From: an uncultured Rhodospirillaceae bacterium
GTDB taxonomy: Bacteria; Pseudomonadota; Alphaproteobacteria; Rhodospirillales; Magnetospirillaceae
Assembly: GCA_903901915.1 (NCBI GenBank)
Contig: CAIUSV010000019.1
Location: 1-64,000, forward strand
Direction: 5' to 3'
Length of the DNA: 64,000 nucleotides
The stretch's first letter is position 1, and the number at the start of each line of letters is the position of its first letter. This document shows, in pieces, positions 46,126-55,906 of the stretch. The notes under the pieces were generated by a model that saw only the letters and a list, made by a program, of their open reading frames with translations, did no database searches and was not told the DNA's origin. The translations under genes and the position numbers were made by a program.

Positions 46126-47454
46126 TTAGAAGGTCAGCTGAACACCGGACAGAACCGCCCAGCCGCTGTTCTCGTAGGCGTTGTCGATCTGCGCATTGGC
46201 ACCGCTGCCCTTGCGCTGGTCCTTGTAGTCGACATAGCCGGCGAGGCCAACCAGGTCGACGCCCGGCCCGAGGTTGTACTTGCCACCGACCGAGTAGGCA
46301 TCGATGGTGTCGTCCTTGCCATTGCGGATGGTCGAGTTGACGATACCGATGGTCGAGGAGTGGAAGTAGGTGAAGCCGATCGAGTACGGGCCGCTGGCAT
46401 AGGACAGGCCGGCATCGTAGGCATAGCCGCCGAAGTCGATCTGATTGCCACCCTTGACGGTGCTCAGGGCAACGACGCCACCACGGGTATCGCCCGCGGC
46501 GCTCAACAGCGAGGTGTTGAGGGCGGTACCGGCAACGCTGCCGGGCTTCTGGCCGCCATGATCCTGCGCGGCCCGCTGGTACGAACCACCCAGGGTGAAG
46601 CCGGCATAGGACACGTTGGTACCATAAGCCTGCTGCACCAGGGCCTTTTCGGCGTACACGCCGCCAGCACCCAGATCGGCCCACACCACACCGGCCGACA
46701 CCTTGAGGCCGACGGGGCCGAAGGTGTTGGCATACAGAGCACCGGCACCGGCGGCCTGCGCACGGTCGGCGGTGTTCACGCGCACGTCCTGACGGGTCAC
46801 GTTCGGGACATAGCTGGCACCGACGGTCAAGCCGTAGAACGACGGGGCGACGTAGGTGATCTTTTCCGCCTTGTCGTCGGTGACGATCGCGGTGGTCTGC
46901 AGGGTGCCGGTCCAGCCGACGATGCCGTTCGGGCCCATCACGCTGCTGGGACGGGAGACGAGATAGCCACCGGCGAGGCCGCCGGCGCCGGCCATGGCCG
47001 ACACGTCGGGGGCCTGGACATGCAGCAGGGCGGTACCATTGTTGTGGGTGCCCAGCATGACCTTACCGAAGCCGCCCTCGACCCAGGCGTAGCTGGCGTC
47101 GATCACGTCGGTGGAGAGATCGGTGTGGCCACCGGCTTCCAGGCTGACGAACACGCCGACCTTCAGGCCGTTGTCCAGGGTGGTGTCGCCCGAGAACCAA
47201 ATCTCGTTGTCGCCAAGGACGTTGACGTTGGCCTTGTGGCCCGAGCCGTTGGTCTGGGCGGCAATGTTGGCGTTGACCGCGGTGCCACCACCGGCGCCGA
47301 CGCTCTGGAACTCGTCGGCCTGGAAGATGCCGGCGACGTACCACTTGCTGAAGCCACCGATATTGATCTTGATCTTGTCAGCGGCCTCGGCGGCACCGGC
47401 GTTCATCATGCCGGCAGCGACCAGGGCGGTGCTGGCGAAAAGAATCTTCTTCAT
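46126..47454 (-). CDS. outer-membrane porin
   Basis: ATG 47454, preceded by GGAGATACC, gives 442 residues with a signal peptide (MKKILFASTALVAAG..., cleaved after AEAA near residue 24) and a beta-barrel ending in phenylalanine (LSGVQLTF), the outer-membrane insertion signal. The mature start KIKINIGGFSKWYVAG matches Rhodospirillales general porins of the Porin_4/OmpC type. Neutral, asparagine/glycine-rich loops are evident. It is followed by a strong terminator and likely a highly expressed single gene. Confidence 0.9.
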   Translation of the reverse strand: MKKILFASTALVAAGMMNAGAAEAADKIKINIGGFSKWYVAGIFQADEFQSVGAGGGTAVNANIAAQTNGSGHKANVNVLGDNEIWFSGDTTLDNGLKVGVFVSLEAGGHTDLSTDVIDASYAWVEGGFGKVMLGTHNNGTALLHVQAPDVSAMAGAGGLAGGYLVSRPSSVMGPNGIVGWTGTLQTTAIVTDDKAEKITYVAPSFYGLTVGASYVPNVTRQDVRVNTADRAQAAGAGALYANTFGPVGLKVSAGVVWADLGAGGVYAEKALVQQAYGTNVSYAGFTLGGSYQRAAQDHGGQKPGSVAGTALNTSLLSAAGDTRGGVVALSTVKGGNQIDFGGYAYDAGLSYASGPYSIGFTYFHSSTIGIVNSTIRNGKDDTIDAYSVGGKYNLGPGVDLVGLAGYVDYKDQRKGSGANAQIDNAYENSGWAVLSGVQLTF

Positions 47455-47595
47455 GGTATCTCCTCTCTTTGGTCTCGGAGCACCGACCCCCAATGGCCGA
47501 CCCCGCAATCCAAATGAACGAACTGATGCATGACGCCATGGCCGCCGGGAAAGGTCAAGCGAGCCGGGGCGGGGGCTGTGTCGAAACATGCGCAG

Positions 47596-47613
47596 TGTGG
47601 CAACGATGCCACA
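47596..47613. repeat. 7-bp inverted repeat between porin and FkbM genes
   Basis: TGTGGCA (47596-47602), four bases, TGCCACA (47607-47613). It lies 40 bp past the stop of the FkbM methyltransferase and 142 bp upstream of the porin start in the only substantial gap there (47455-47652). It may be an operator for the porin or a weak stop signal; no T run follows. Confidence 0.5.
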
Positions 47614-47652
47614 GTGCCGGCTGACGCTCCCGGCGGGAGAGGGGGACGGGCC

Positions 47653-48504
47653 TTAGGTCGGCATTTCCCAATCCGACGGCCGGCGGATCGGGGGCAGGCC
47701 GCCGACCGAGGCCCTGAGTTCCGCCGGAAAGCAGATCAGGTTGAATGAACCGCGATTGCCGAACACGTTCTCGACGCGGCCGAAGAAATTGCCGGGGTCG
47801 TAAAAGTGCGGCGTATGCCGCCACAGCTGGTAATTCAGCGACAGCAGGTGGGCGATCAGGGCGTCGGATTTGTCCGCCACGTCGTTTTCGACATAAAGCA
47901 CCGGGCGATGGGCGGCGATGGTGCGGGCCGCGCCTTTCAGCGCCCCCAGTTCGTTGCCCTGCACGTCGATCTTCATGAAGTGGCAGGCCGGCAGGTTGAG
48001 GGCGTCGATGGGCAGGGACATTACCCGTTCGCCGGGTCCGTCGTTGCCCATGATCACCAGCCCGAAATTCTGCGCCTGGGTATAATCGACCAGTGGCACC
48101 ACCACCGAACCCTCGGTCTCGGCCACCGCGCGCTGATAGCAATAGACGTTGGCGAAATTGTTGAGGGCGACGTTGCCGCACAGCAGTTGAAACAGCTGCC
48201 GCTGGGGCTCGAAGGCGACGACGCGGCCCTGCGGCCCCACCAGATGGGCCAGCGGCACCGTCAGCGCCCCGATATGGGCGCCGCAATCCACCACCACGGC
48301 ACCGGGCCGGATCACCTGGCGGAAAAAGGTGACCTCGGTCTCGCTGTATTCGCCGTAAAGTTCGAGCGACAGTCCGACATAGATGTCGGAGGCGAGATAC
48401 ATGAAGCTGCCGTGGCGACAGCGCCTGATCCGCACCATGCCGTTCTCGAACGCCGGCGGCGGTACCGGGGCGGAGGCCGGGTTATGATCATCGCCGACGG
48501 TCAT
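47653..48504 (-). CDS. FkbM-family methyltransferase
   Basis: From ATG 48504 the protein has 283 residues with VVVDCGAHIGALTVPLAHLVG (SAM site), VVAFEPQRQLFQLLCGNVALN and FMKIDVQGNELGALKGAA, diagnostic of FkbM-type enzymes that O-methylate sugars or polyketides. Its start overlaps the gmhA stop by four bases, tying it to heptose or glycan metabolism. Substrate unknown. Confidence 0.85.
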   Translation of the reverse strand: MTVGDDHNPASAPVPPPAFENGMVRIRRCRHGSFMYLASDIYVGLSLELYGEYSETEVTFFRQVIRPGAVVVDCGAHIGALTVPLAHLVGPQGRVVAFEPQRQLFQLLCGNVALNNFANVYCYQRAVAETEGSVVVPLVDYTQAQNFGLVIMGNDGPGERVMSLPIDALNLPACHFMKIDVQGNELGALKGAARTIAAHRPVLYVENDVADKSDALIAHLLSLNYQLWRHTPHFYDPGNFFGRVENVFGNRGSFNLICFPAELRASVGGLPPIRRPSDWEMPT

Positions 48505-49082
48505 GCCGCCGGCGCCGCCACGGCTTCGACCCGGTCGCACAACGCATGGCCGATCAGGATGTGCATTTCCTGGATGCGGGCGGTGACGCCGGACGGCACG
48601 ATCAGCAGCGGGTCGGCGAGGCCGATCATCTTGCCGCCGTCGCGCCCGGCAAAGCCGGCGGCCACCAGCCCCATGTCGCGGGCCACCGCCAGGGCGGTCA
48701 GCACGTTCGGGCTGTTGCCCGAGGTGGTGATGCCGATGGCGACGTCACCGGGCCGGCCCAGCGCCTCGATCTGGCGCGAGAAAATCTCTTCGTACGAGAA
48801 ATCGTTGGCGCAGGCGGTCAGGGTCGAGGTGTCGGTGGTCAGCGCCACCGCCGCCAGGGCCTTGCGGTTGTAGCGATAGCGGATCACCAGTTCGGCGGCG
48901 AGATGCTGAGCGTCGGCGGCGCTGCCGCCATTGCCGAACAGCAAGATCTTGCCGCCCGCCGCCAGGCTTTTGAGACAGGCTTCGGTCAGGCGCTGGAACG
49001 GTTCGCGCACGGCGGCGCCGGTACGGGCCAGCGTTTCGGCATGCTCGGCGATCTGGCTGTCGAGAAAGGCGGCGTATTCCAT
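48501..49082 (-). CDS. gmhA: phosphoheptose (sedoheptulose-7-phosphate) isomerase
   Basis: The 193-residue SIS protein has FGNGGSAADAQHLAAEL with the catalytic glutamate, TTSGNSPNVLTAL, and the C-terminal MHILIGHALCD with the catalytic histidine, all as in GmhA. It makes D-glycero-D-manno-heptose-7-phosphate for LPS core. ATG 49082 gives the family length; ATG 49091 is close and in frame. It overlaps the FkbM gene by four bases. Confidence 0.88.
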   Translation of the reverse strand: MEYAAFLDSQIAEHAETLARTGAAVREPFQRLTEACLKSLAAGGKILLFGNGGSAADAQHLAAELVIRYRYNRKALAAVALTTDTSTLTACANDFSYEEIFSRQIEALGRPGDVAIGITTSGNSPNVLTALAVARDMGLVAAGFAGRDGGKMIGLADPLLIVPSGVTARIQEMHILIGHALCDRVEAVAAPAA

Positions 49083-49144
49083 GGCGTGCATGCCCCTGGT
49101 GACGATGACTGGATTGTCCTTAGCCGGTCTCGGCGGCGGGAGCA

Positions 49145-49179
49145 ACCGTCGATTCGGTCCAATCGCCATATGCGATTGG
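49145..49179. repeat. 16-bp repeat copy plus 8-bp inverted repeat
   Basis: ACCGTCGATTCGGTCC at 49145-49160 is identical to 49320-49335 in the tail of the glutamate dehydrogenase gene. It overlaps an inverted repeat CCAATCGC-CATAT-GCGATTGG (49159-49179). Both sit in the 116-bp gap between the dehydrogenase stop and gmhA; the dyad could slow or end transcription. Confidence 0.75.
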
Positions 49180-49198
49180 CCCGGTTCATCCATGCGCC

Positions 49199-52100
49199 TC
49201 AAGCGCCGGCCCCCCCTCCGGTCGGTTGGCTGTCCTCGCTTTTGTCTTCGCTACGCTCTCGACAACGCTGCGGCGCGCTCAACGCGCATAGTCGCTGCGC
49301 TCCATGGGCGACTGACCTGACCGTCGATTCGGTCCCCGTTGATTCGGTCCCCGTTGATTCGGTCAGCGTCCGCAGTTGCCTGCCCGCCACCATGATCATC
49401 GGCAGATCCACATGCGATGACGCCTTCAGTTCGGCCAGCAGCGCCTCGGCGCGCTCCACCGCCGCGCGATGGCCGTCGGCCCAGGCGGGCAACGCCTCCT
49501 CGGCCGGTCGGCCGGGCTGCGCCGCCGCCACCGCCATGGTAATGTCGCGCTGGTGGCCGTAGAGATCCTCGATCGCCGCCGCCGCCGCCAGCTTGAGCCA
49601 ATGGCCCCGCCCCGACAGCTTTTCCGCCGACGCGCGCAGCCAGCCCAGCGAAAAGCGGGCGCCGACGGCGAAATACAGCCGCCCGGCCTGCTCGATGGCG
49701 ATGTCTTGGCGGGCGGCGATGCGCAGGATGTCGGCGGCCGAGGCCAGCACGATCAGGTTGCCCACCCGCCCCGCCAGCGGTTCGGGCACGCCCTGATCGG
49801 CGAAATAGCGGATGCGCGCGGTTACCGCACCGGCGGCGTCGGGCGGCAGCACCGCCGGCACCGCCGCTTCCAGCGCCGCGACACCCGGCGCCAACTCGCC
49901 GATCCCGGCGCCCAGGGCAAAGGGCGACGGCATCGAGCGCAGCACCCACAGGGTGGCTCGTTCCACCAGCCGGTTGGCCTCGGCCAGCATGGCAATCTGG
50001 GCCGAGGCCGCCACCTTGCCGTCGAGAGCCTCGATCTCGCGCCACACCTCGCGCAGGCGGAAGGCATCGCGCGCCACGATATAGGCCCGCGCCACCTGGG
50101 CGGGGGGATGGCCGGTGGTCTCCATCAGTTCGGCGACGAACGAACCGCCGACCCGGTTGACGATGGAATTGGTCACCACCGTGGCGACGATTTCGCGCCG
50201 CAGCCGGTGGCGGGATATCTCGGCGGCGAAGCGGGTTTGCAGCGCGGTGGGGAAGTAGTGGCTGAGATCGGTCTCCATGAACGGATCGACCGGCAGATCC
50301 GATTGTAAGATATGCTCGTACAGCCAGATCTTGCCGTAGGCCAGCAACACCGACAGTTCCGGGCGGGTGAAACCCTGGCGGGCGGCGGCGCGCTCGGTCA
50401 GGGTCTCGTCCGAGGGCAGGAATTCGATGGCGCGATCCAGCCGTCCCACCTTCTCCAACAACCGCATGAAGCGGGCCTCGGCGTCCAGCAGATCGGCGCC
50501 CTGGGCCTCCATTACCGAAATCGCCTGGGTCTGCAGGTAGTTGTCGCGCAGCACCAGGGCGCCGACCTCGTCGGTCATCTCCACCAGCAGGCGGTCGCGC
50601 TGCTTCGGGGTCAGGTCGCCCGCCGCCACCAGATCGTTGACCAGGATCTTGATGTTGACCTCGTGGTCGGAACAATCCACCCCGGCGGAATTGTCGATGG
50701 CGTCGGTATCGATGCGCCCGCCGGTACCACCGGCACCCTTGCGGGCGTATTCGATGCGGCCCAGCTGGGTGAAGCCCAGATTGGCACCCTCGCCCACCAC
50801 CCGCGCCGCCACCTCGGCACCGTCGATGCGCACCGGATCGTTGGCGCGGTCGCCGGCCTCGGCGTTGGTTTCGCCCGACGCCTTGACATAGGTGCCGATA
50901 CCGCCGAGGAACAGCAGATCCACCGGCGCCTTCAGCAGCACCCGGATCAGCTCGCCGGGGGTCAGGTGATCAACCTCGATGGCGAAGCGGGCCTTGACCT
51001 CGGGACTGATGGCGATGGTCTTGGCGCTGCGTGGAAAAATGCCGCCGCCTCGGGAAATGGTCGAAACGTCGTAGTCGGACCATGCCTTGGCCGCGTCGAA
51101 CAGCCGCTGGCGCTCGGCGAAGCTCCGTTCGGGGTCGGGGTCGGGGTCGAGAAAGATGTGGGCATGGTTGAACGCCGCCACCAGGCGAGCATGACGCGAG
51201 CGCAGCAGACCATTGCCGAACACGTCGCCCGACATGTCGCCGACGCCGATCATGCTGAAGTCCTGGCCGGCGACATCCACGCCCATTTCGCGGAAGTGGC
51301 GTTCCACCGCCACCCAGGCGCCGCGGGCGGTGATGCCCATCTTCTTATGGTCATAGCCCTGGCTGCCGCCCGAGGCGAAGGCGTCACCCAGCCAGTGGCC
51401 ATAGTCCAGCGAAATGCCGTTGGCGATATCCGAGAAGGTGGCGGTGCCCTTGTCGGCCGCCACCACCAGATAGGGGTCATCGCCGTCCTTGCGCACCACG
51501 TCCGGTGGCGGCCTGACCCCCTCGGGCGTCAGGTTGTCGGTCAGGTCGAGCAGGCCGCGCATCAGGATCTTGTAACACTCGATGCCCTCGGCCAGTACCG
51601 CTTCGCGGCCACCGGCCGCCGGCGGCTTCTTGACCACGAAACCGCCCTTGGCGCCCACCGGCACGATCACCGCGTTCTTGACCATTTGTGCCTTCATCAG
51701 GCCCAGGATCTCGGTACGGAAGTCCTCGCGCCGGTCGGACCAGCGAATGCCGCCGCGCGCCACCTTGCCGCCGCGCAGATGGATCGCCTCGACCCGAGGG
51801 CTGTAGACGAAGATCTCGACCAGCGGTCGCGGCGCCGGAAGATCGTCCACCTGGCGGGAATCCAGCTTGAACGACAGATAGGGCTTGGGTTTGCCGTCAA
51901 TGGCGGCCTGAAAATAGTTGGTCCGCAGGGTGGAGCGGATCAGGTTGAGGAAACGGCGCAAGATGCGGTCGTCATCGGCGCTGATCACGGCGTCGAGCCC
52001 GGCCAGCAGCCCGGCCAGGACGGCGGCGGCATCGCCCGAACCGCCCTTGGGGTCGAAACTGGCCAGGAACAGCCGCGCCAGCGCCGCCGCCATGGCCGGA

Positions 52101-54157
52101 TTACCGGTCAGGGCCTGCTCGATATAGGCTTGGCTGAAGGTGGCGCCGGTCTGACGCAGGTATTTGGTGTAGGCCCGCAGCACCATGACCTCGCGCCAGC
52201 CCAGGCCGGCCGACAGCACCAGACGGTTGAAGCCGTCGCTTTCGGCCTCGCCCCGCCATACCGCCGCCAGGGCATCGTGAAAGGCGTCGCGACGTTCGGC
52301 CACCGCCAGCGCCGAACCGTCGGCGCTTTCAATCTCGAAATCGTGGATCCATACCGCCTTGACGCCGTCGGCCACCGGTTCGATCTGGTGCGGCACCTCG
52401 GCGATCACCATCAGACCCATGGCCTCCAGCCAGGGCAGCACCGCCGACAGCGCCACCGGGTCGCCGGCGCGGTAAAGCTTGAGCCGGCCCTGATGCGGCG
52501 CCGCGTCGATGGGACGATAGAGGTTGAGACCGATACCGCCGTCGGCCTCGACCGCCTCGATGCGGTCGATGTCCGACACCGCCGTCAGAACGCCGTGCCG
52601 CTCGCGGTACGAGGCGGGAAAAGCCGCGCCCCAGCGGTGGGACAGCCCCAGGCCGGCGGCCTCGCCGTGCGCCTGAAGCAGAGCGGCCTGCAACTGTTCC
52701 GGCCAGGTCCGCGACGCCTCGGCGATGCGGGCTTCCAGCGCCGGCAGCTCCACCGCCGGTATGGCGCCGGGAGTGGTGCGGATGACGAAATGCAACCGCG
52801 CCAGCGGCTGATCGGCCACCTGGGTATAGAAGGCGTCCAGGGTGCCGGCAAAGCTCTCCTCCAGGATGGCGGTGACGGCCATGCGCAGCGGCGTGTCGTA
52901 GCGGTCGCGCGGCACGAACACCAGGCACGAGACGAACCGCTCGAACTCGTCCTTGCGCACGAACGCCGCCACCCGTTGGCGCTCTTGCAGGCGCAGGATG
53001 CCGATGGCGGTGTCGAACAGCGCCGGTTCCGAAATCTGGAACAGCTCGTCGCGAGGATAGGTCTCCAGGATATTGACCAGCGCCTTGGCGTCATGCCCCG
53101 ACGGAGTGAAATCGGCCCGGGCCTCGACCCGGCCGATCTTGCGGCGCAGCAATGGAATCTCCGCCGGCCGGTCGGTATAGGCCGACGAGGTGAACAGACC
53201 GAGGAAGGTGTCCAGCCCGACCACCCGGCCGCGCTTGCCGAATCGCTTGATCCCGATGATGTCCATGCGCACCGGCCGGTGGATGGTGGCATGGTGGGCC
53301 GATTTGGTCACCATCACCGGGTCGGGACGCTTGAGAAACGCCAGCAGGTCGGCCGGCATGGCGGCCAGGGCAACGGTATCGTCGAAGACATGGGCGTCGG
53401 CGTCGGCGAGAATGCCGAGGCCATGGTCGGCCTCGGTGGAGACCGAACCGTCGTCTTCCAGTCCGAAGCGGCGATAGCCCAGGAAGGTGAAGTGGTTGTC
53501 GGCCAGCCAATCGAGGAAGGCCAGGGCCTCGGCGCGATCGTCGGCGGCCGTGCCGCCGATCGTCGTGGCGGAGAATTCGGCGATGGCGGCGCGCATGCGC
53601 TCCAGCATCGCCGGCCAATCCCGCACCGCCGCCCGTACCTCGGCCAGGACCCGGCTCAGCGCCTCGGCCAGACCGGCTTGCGCCGCCACCGGCTGACGAT
53701 CGACCTCGATGTGCATGATCGATTCGCGTAACGCCCCGTCCACCATGCCGTTGCCGTGGATCTCGCCCAGCGATCCGGCGGCGTCGCGGCTTACCGTGAC
53801 CACCGGATGGACCAGCAGATGGACGCCGATACCGCGCCGCGCCAGCTCCATCGCCACCGAATCCACCAGGAACGGCATGTCGTCATTGACGATTTCGATC
53901 ACGGTGTGGCTGGACACCCAGCCATGGCGGTCAAGGTCGGGGTCGAACACCCTGACGGCGGGATGGCCGGGGCGGCGTTCGCGGGCGAAGGCGAACAACC
54001 CCAGGGCGGCGGCCCACAGCAGTTCGGGATCGGATCGGGCAAGGTCGGCGGACGACATGCCGGCAACGACCTGGCGGATCAGCCGCTCGGCGCCGCCCCG
54101 GGCCAGCGGCGCCGGAAGATCGGCGATGCGGCGTTCGAGAAAAGTCGCGAAGTCCAT
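49199..54157 (-). CDS. gdh2: NAD-specific glutamate dehydrogenase, large (~180 kDa) type
   Basis: ATG 54157 with GGAGGGACGGGG upstream gives 1652 residues, the size of the GDH-180 class. Regulatory ACT-like N-terminal regions precede a catalytic core (residues ~820-1250) with ARGGIRWSDRREDFRTEILG, KAQMVKNAVIVPVGAKGGFV and SIGVGDM-like MIGVGDMSGDVFGNGLL, then a helical C-terminal region. It deaminates glutamate to 2-oxoglutarate with NAD. The last ~45 residues (TESTGTEST, then a basic repeat-derived tail) look added by intergenic repeats. holA lies 106 bp upstream on the same strand. Confidence 0.93.
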   Translation of the reverse strand: MDFATFLERRIADLPAPLARGGAERLIRQVVAGMSSADLARSDPELLWAAALGLFAFARERRPGHPAVRVFDPDLDRHGWVSSHTVIEIVNDDMPFLVDSVAMELARRGIGVHLLVHPVVTVSRDAAGSLGEIHGNGMVDGALRESIMHIEVDRQPVAAQAGLAEALSRVLAEVRAAVRDWPAMLERMRAAIAEFSATTIGGTAADDRAEALAFLDWLADNHFTFLGYRRFGLEDDGSVSTEADHGLGILADADAHVFDDTVALAAMPADLLAFLKRPDPVMVTKSAHHATIHRPVRMDIIGIKRFGKRGRVVGLDTFLGLFTSSAYTDRPAEIPLLRRKIGRVEARADFTPSGHDAKALVNILETYPRDELFQISEPALFDTAIGILRLQERQRVAAFVRKDEFERFVSCLVFVPRDRYDTPLRMAVTAILEESFAGTLDAFYTQVADQPLARLHFVIRTTPGAIPAVELPALEARIAEASRTWPEQLQAALLQAHGEAAGLGLSHRWGAAFPASYRERHGVLTAVSDIDRIEAVEADGGIGLNLYRPIDAAPHQGRLKLYRAGDPVALSAVLPWLEAMGLMVIAEVPHQIEPVADGVKAVWIHDFEIESADGSALAVAERRDAFHDALAAVWRGEAESDGFNRLVLSAGLGWREVMVLRAYTKYLRQTGATFSQAYIEQALTGNPAMAAALARLFLASFDPKGGSGDAAAVLAGLLAGLDAVISADDDRILRRFLNLIRSTLRTNYFQAAIDGKPKPYLSFKLDSRQVDDLPAPRPLVEIFVYSPRVEAIHLRGGKVARGGIRWSDRREDFRTEILGLMKAQMVKNAVIVPVGAKGGFVVKKPPAAGGREAVLAEGIECYKILMRGLLDLTDNLTPEGVRPPPDVVRKDGDDPYLVVAADKGTATFSDIANGISLDYGHWLGDAFASGGSQGYDHKKMGITARGAWVAVERHFREMGVDVAGQDFSMIGVGDMSGDVFGNGLLRSRHARLVAAFNHAHIFLDPDPDPERSFAERQRLFDAAKAWSDYDVSTISRGGGIFPRSAKTIAISPEVKARFAIEVDHLTPGELIRVLLKAPVDLLFLGGIGTYVKASGETNAEAGDRANDPVRIDGAEVAARVVGEGANLGFTQLGRIEYARKGAGGTGGRIDTDAIDNSAGVDCSDHEVNIKILVNDLVAAGDLTPKQRDRLLVEMTDEVGALVLRDNYLQTQAISVMEAQGADLLDAEARFMRLLEKVGRLDRAIEFLPSDETLTERAAARQGFTRPELSVLLAYGKIWLYEHILQSDLPVDPFMETDLSHYFPTALQTRFAAEISRHRLRREIVATVVTNSIVNRVGGSFVAELMETTGHPPAQVARAYIVARDAFRLREVWREIEALDGKVAASAQIAMLAEANRLVERATLWVLRSMPSPFALGAGIGELAPGVAALEAAVPAVLPPDAAGAVTARIRYFADQGVPEPLAGRVGNLIVLASAADILRIAARQDIAIEQAGRLYFAVGARFSLGWLRASAEKLSGRGHWLKLAAAAAIEDLYGHQRDITMAVAAAQPGRPAEEALPAWADGHRAAVERAEALLAELKASSHVDLPMIMVAGRQLRTLTESTGTESTGTESTVRSVAHGAQRLCALSAPQRCRERSEDKSEDSQPTGGGAGA
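49321..49365 (-). repeat. three 15-bp tandem repeats in the gdh 3' end
   Basis: Units CCGTCGATTCGGTCC, CCGTTGATTCGGTCC and CCGTTGATTCGGTCA follow each other and encode the repeating STGTE peptide near the C-terminus of the glutamate dehydrogenase. Fifteen-base units keep the frame. Confidence 0.88.
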
Positions 54158-54263
54158 GAGCCCCGTCCCTCCCCACCGGCACTTGATCGGCACCCTTACA
54201 CCAAAGGTGGGGCCGGGGGCGGAATTCGGCAAGGCGATTCGGTGAGAACGGCGCGGCGTTTTG

Positions 54264-55286
54264 TCAGCGCCGCGATGCGGCGCGGGCAATCATCATCAGG
54301 GCGCGCGACGCGATTTCAGGTGCCGGCATGCCGGTGGTCTTGCACCCCAGTTCGGCCTCGGTCAACACGTCCAGAGCCTTGGCCAGGCGGTCGCCCGGCC
54401 AGCGCGACAACTGGCGACGGAAGCGGTCGGCCGCCTTGAAGATCACCGGCGGCTTCAGGGCCGCCATGGCTTGGTCGGCCGACTTGCCCTGCCCGATCAG
54501 GCCCGAGGCCAGATGCAGGCGCTGGAAATGCCGCGCCACCGAACGCAGCATGGCCACCGGTTGCGATCCTTCGCGCAGCAGGCGGTCGAGCACCCGCTGC
54601 GCCCCGGCATGATCGCCATCGGCGGTGGCCAGGGCAAGGTCGTCCAGGCCGAGCGCGGCGGTATCGCCGATGCAGGCGGCGGCGTCCTCCAGCCGGACCC
54701 GGCCCGGCCCGCCCATATAAAGGGCGAGCTTGCCCAGCTCGGATCGGGTCAACCGGCGGTCGCCGCCCAGATGGTCGGCGAGATAGGCCATGGCCTCGGG
54801 CTCGGCCATCAGGCCGGCGGCCTTCAACTCCTCGGCGATCACCGAGGCGAGCGACCCGCCTTCATCGCCATAGCAGGCCAGGGCGGCGGCGTTGTCGGCG
54901 CCCTCGGCCAGCTTGCGCAGGGACGAGCGCGGCCCCAGCTCGCCGGCCTCGATCAGAACCAGGGACTCACCCATGGGATTGGCAAGAAAAGCCGATACCG
55001 CCGCGGTCTGGCCGTCGCCGGCATCGCGCAGCACCACCACGCGGCGTCCTCCCCCCAGCGCCATGGCGGCGGCCTCGTCGGCCAGCCGCGATGGCTCGGC
55101 CTTGAGGGCGGCGGGGCCAAGCTCGGCGACACGGAAGGGATCGGAAAGATCGGGAACCACCGAGCGCATCAGCCGCTCGATCCGTTCGCGCACCAGACCA
55201 AGATCGGGACCGAAAACCACCACGGCGCGAATGGCGGGGGCCGGCGCCTTGAGGAACGGCTCGACCCGCGCCCCCGACAGCTTCAC
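54264..55286 (-). CDS. holA: DNA polymerase III delta subunit
   Basis: The 340-residue clamp-loader delta protein has the family pattern VVVFGPDLGLVRER, GESLVLIEAGELGPRSSLRK, DRRLTRSELGKLALY and the collar-domain QPVAMLRSVARHFQRLHLA. It opens the sliding clamp as part of the gamma/tau complex. It overlaps lptE by four bases in the leuS-lptE-holA run common in Alphaproteobacteria. Confidence 0.92.
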   Translation of the reverse strand: MKLSGARVEPFLKAPAPAIRAVVVFGPDLGLVRERIERLMRSVVPDLSDPFRVAELGPAALKAEPSRLADEAAAMALGGGRRVVVLRDAGDGQTAAVSAFLANPMGESLVLIEAGELGPRSSLRKLAEGADNAAALACYGDEGGSLASVIAEELKAAGLMAEPEAMAYLADHLGGDRRLTRSELGKLALYMGGPGRVRLEDAAACIGDTAALGLDDLALATADGDHAGAQRVLDRLLREGSQPVAMLRSVARHFQRLHLASGLIGQGKSADQAMAALKPPVIFKAADRFRRQLSRWPGDRLAKALDVLTEAELGCKTTGMPAPEIASRALMMIARAASRR

Positions 55287-55906
55287 GGCCGGTCCGCCGG
55301 CCTAGCCGCGCCGGCCCGTGGCGCCGCGTCGATGGGAACGATCCCCGAGAACGGGTCCTGGAGGGGGCGATAGCGGGCGTCGTTGGGACTGGCCTTGTAG
55401 CGGGAAACCGCCACCGCCACCCGGCTACGGATATCGTCGGCCAACTGGACAATCGCCCGTTCCTCGGCGTCGCGTTCCATGGCGACGCTGGCATAGCGCG
55501 GTCCGACATAGTCGAAGCTGGTGATGGTGCTGGCGCTGTCGCTGAGAATTCCGACGCCGTTGCCGACCAGGGAAATGCTCGCCGAAACCGTCATCTTGCC
55601 CAGGGTGGCAAGGGTATCCTTGCGGTAGCCCATGTCGGCGAACGCTTCGTTCAGAGTAATGGTCAGGGTGTAGTCGTAATCGCCCGGCTCGCCGCGCGGC
55701 GTCAGCCGCTGGATCAGGGCGTTGCGCATCTGCTGCCCCAGCCGGTCCTTGATCGGCTGGATGCGGATACGGGCCAACTCGGACTCGACGCCGGCGCCGA
55801 GTCCGCCGCCGTCATCGCCGCCACGGGCATACAGCGGCCGGAAACCGCAGCCCACCGGCCCCAGCGCCAGGACCGCCAGCAGAAGAAGGGCTTTAGACCA
55901 CCACAT
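55283..55906 (-). CDS. lptE: LPS-assembly lipoprotein LptE
   Basis: The 207-residue product has a lipoprotein signal ([14 protein letters not shown], Cys20) followed by GFRPLYA, the characteristic LptE start, and [23 protein letters not shown]. LptE plugs the LptD barrel in the outer membrane and helps insert LPS. It overlaps leuS by 14 bases and holA by four. Confidence 0.9.
   Translation of the reverse strand: MWWSKALLLLAVLALGPVGCGFRPLYARGGDDGGGLGAGVESELARIRIQPIKDRLGQQMRNALIQRLTPRGEPGDYDYTLTITLNEAFADMGYRKDTLATLGKMTVSASISLVGNGVGILSDSASTITSFDYVGPRYASVAMERDAEERAIVQLADDIRSRVAVAVSRYKASPNDARYRPLQDPFSGIVPIDAAPRAGAARPADRP

Noticed and set aside
50312..53731. Plus-strand open frame of over 1100 codons antisense to glutamate dehydrogenase
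   Set aside because: No recognisable domain or start signal; the opposite strand has a full set of dehydrogenase motifs.
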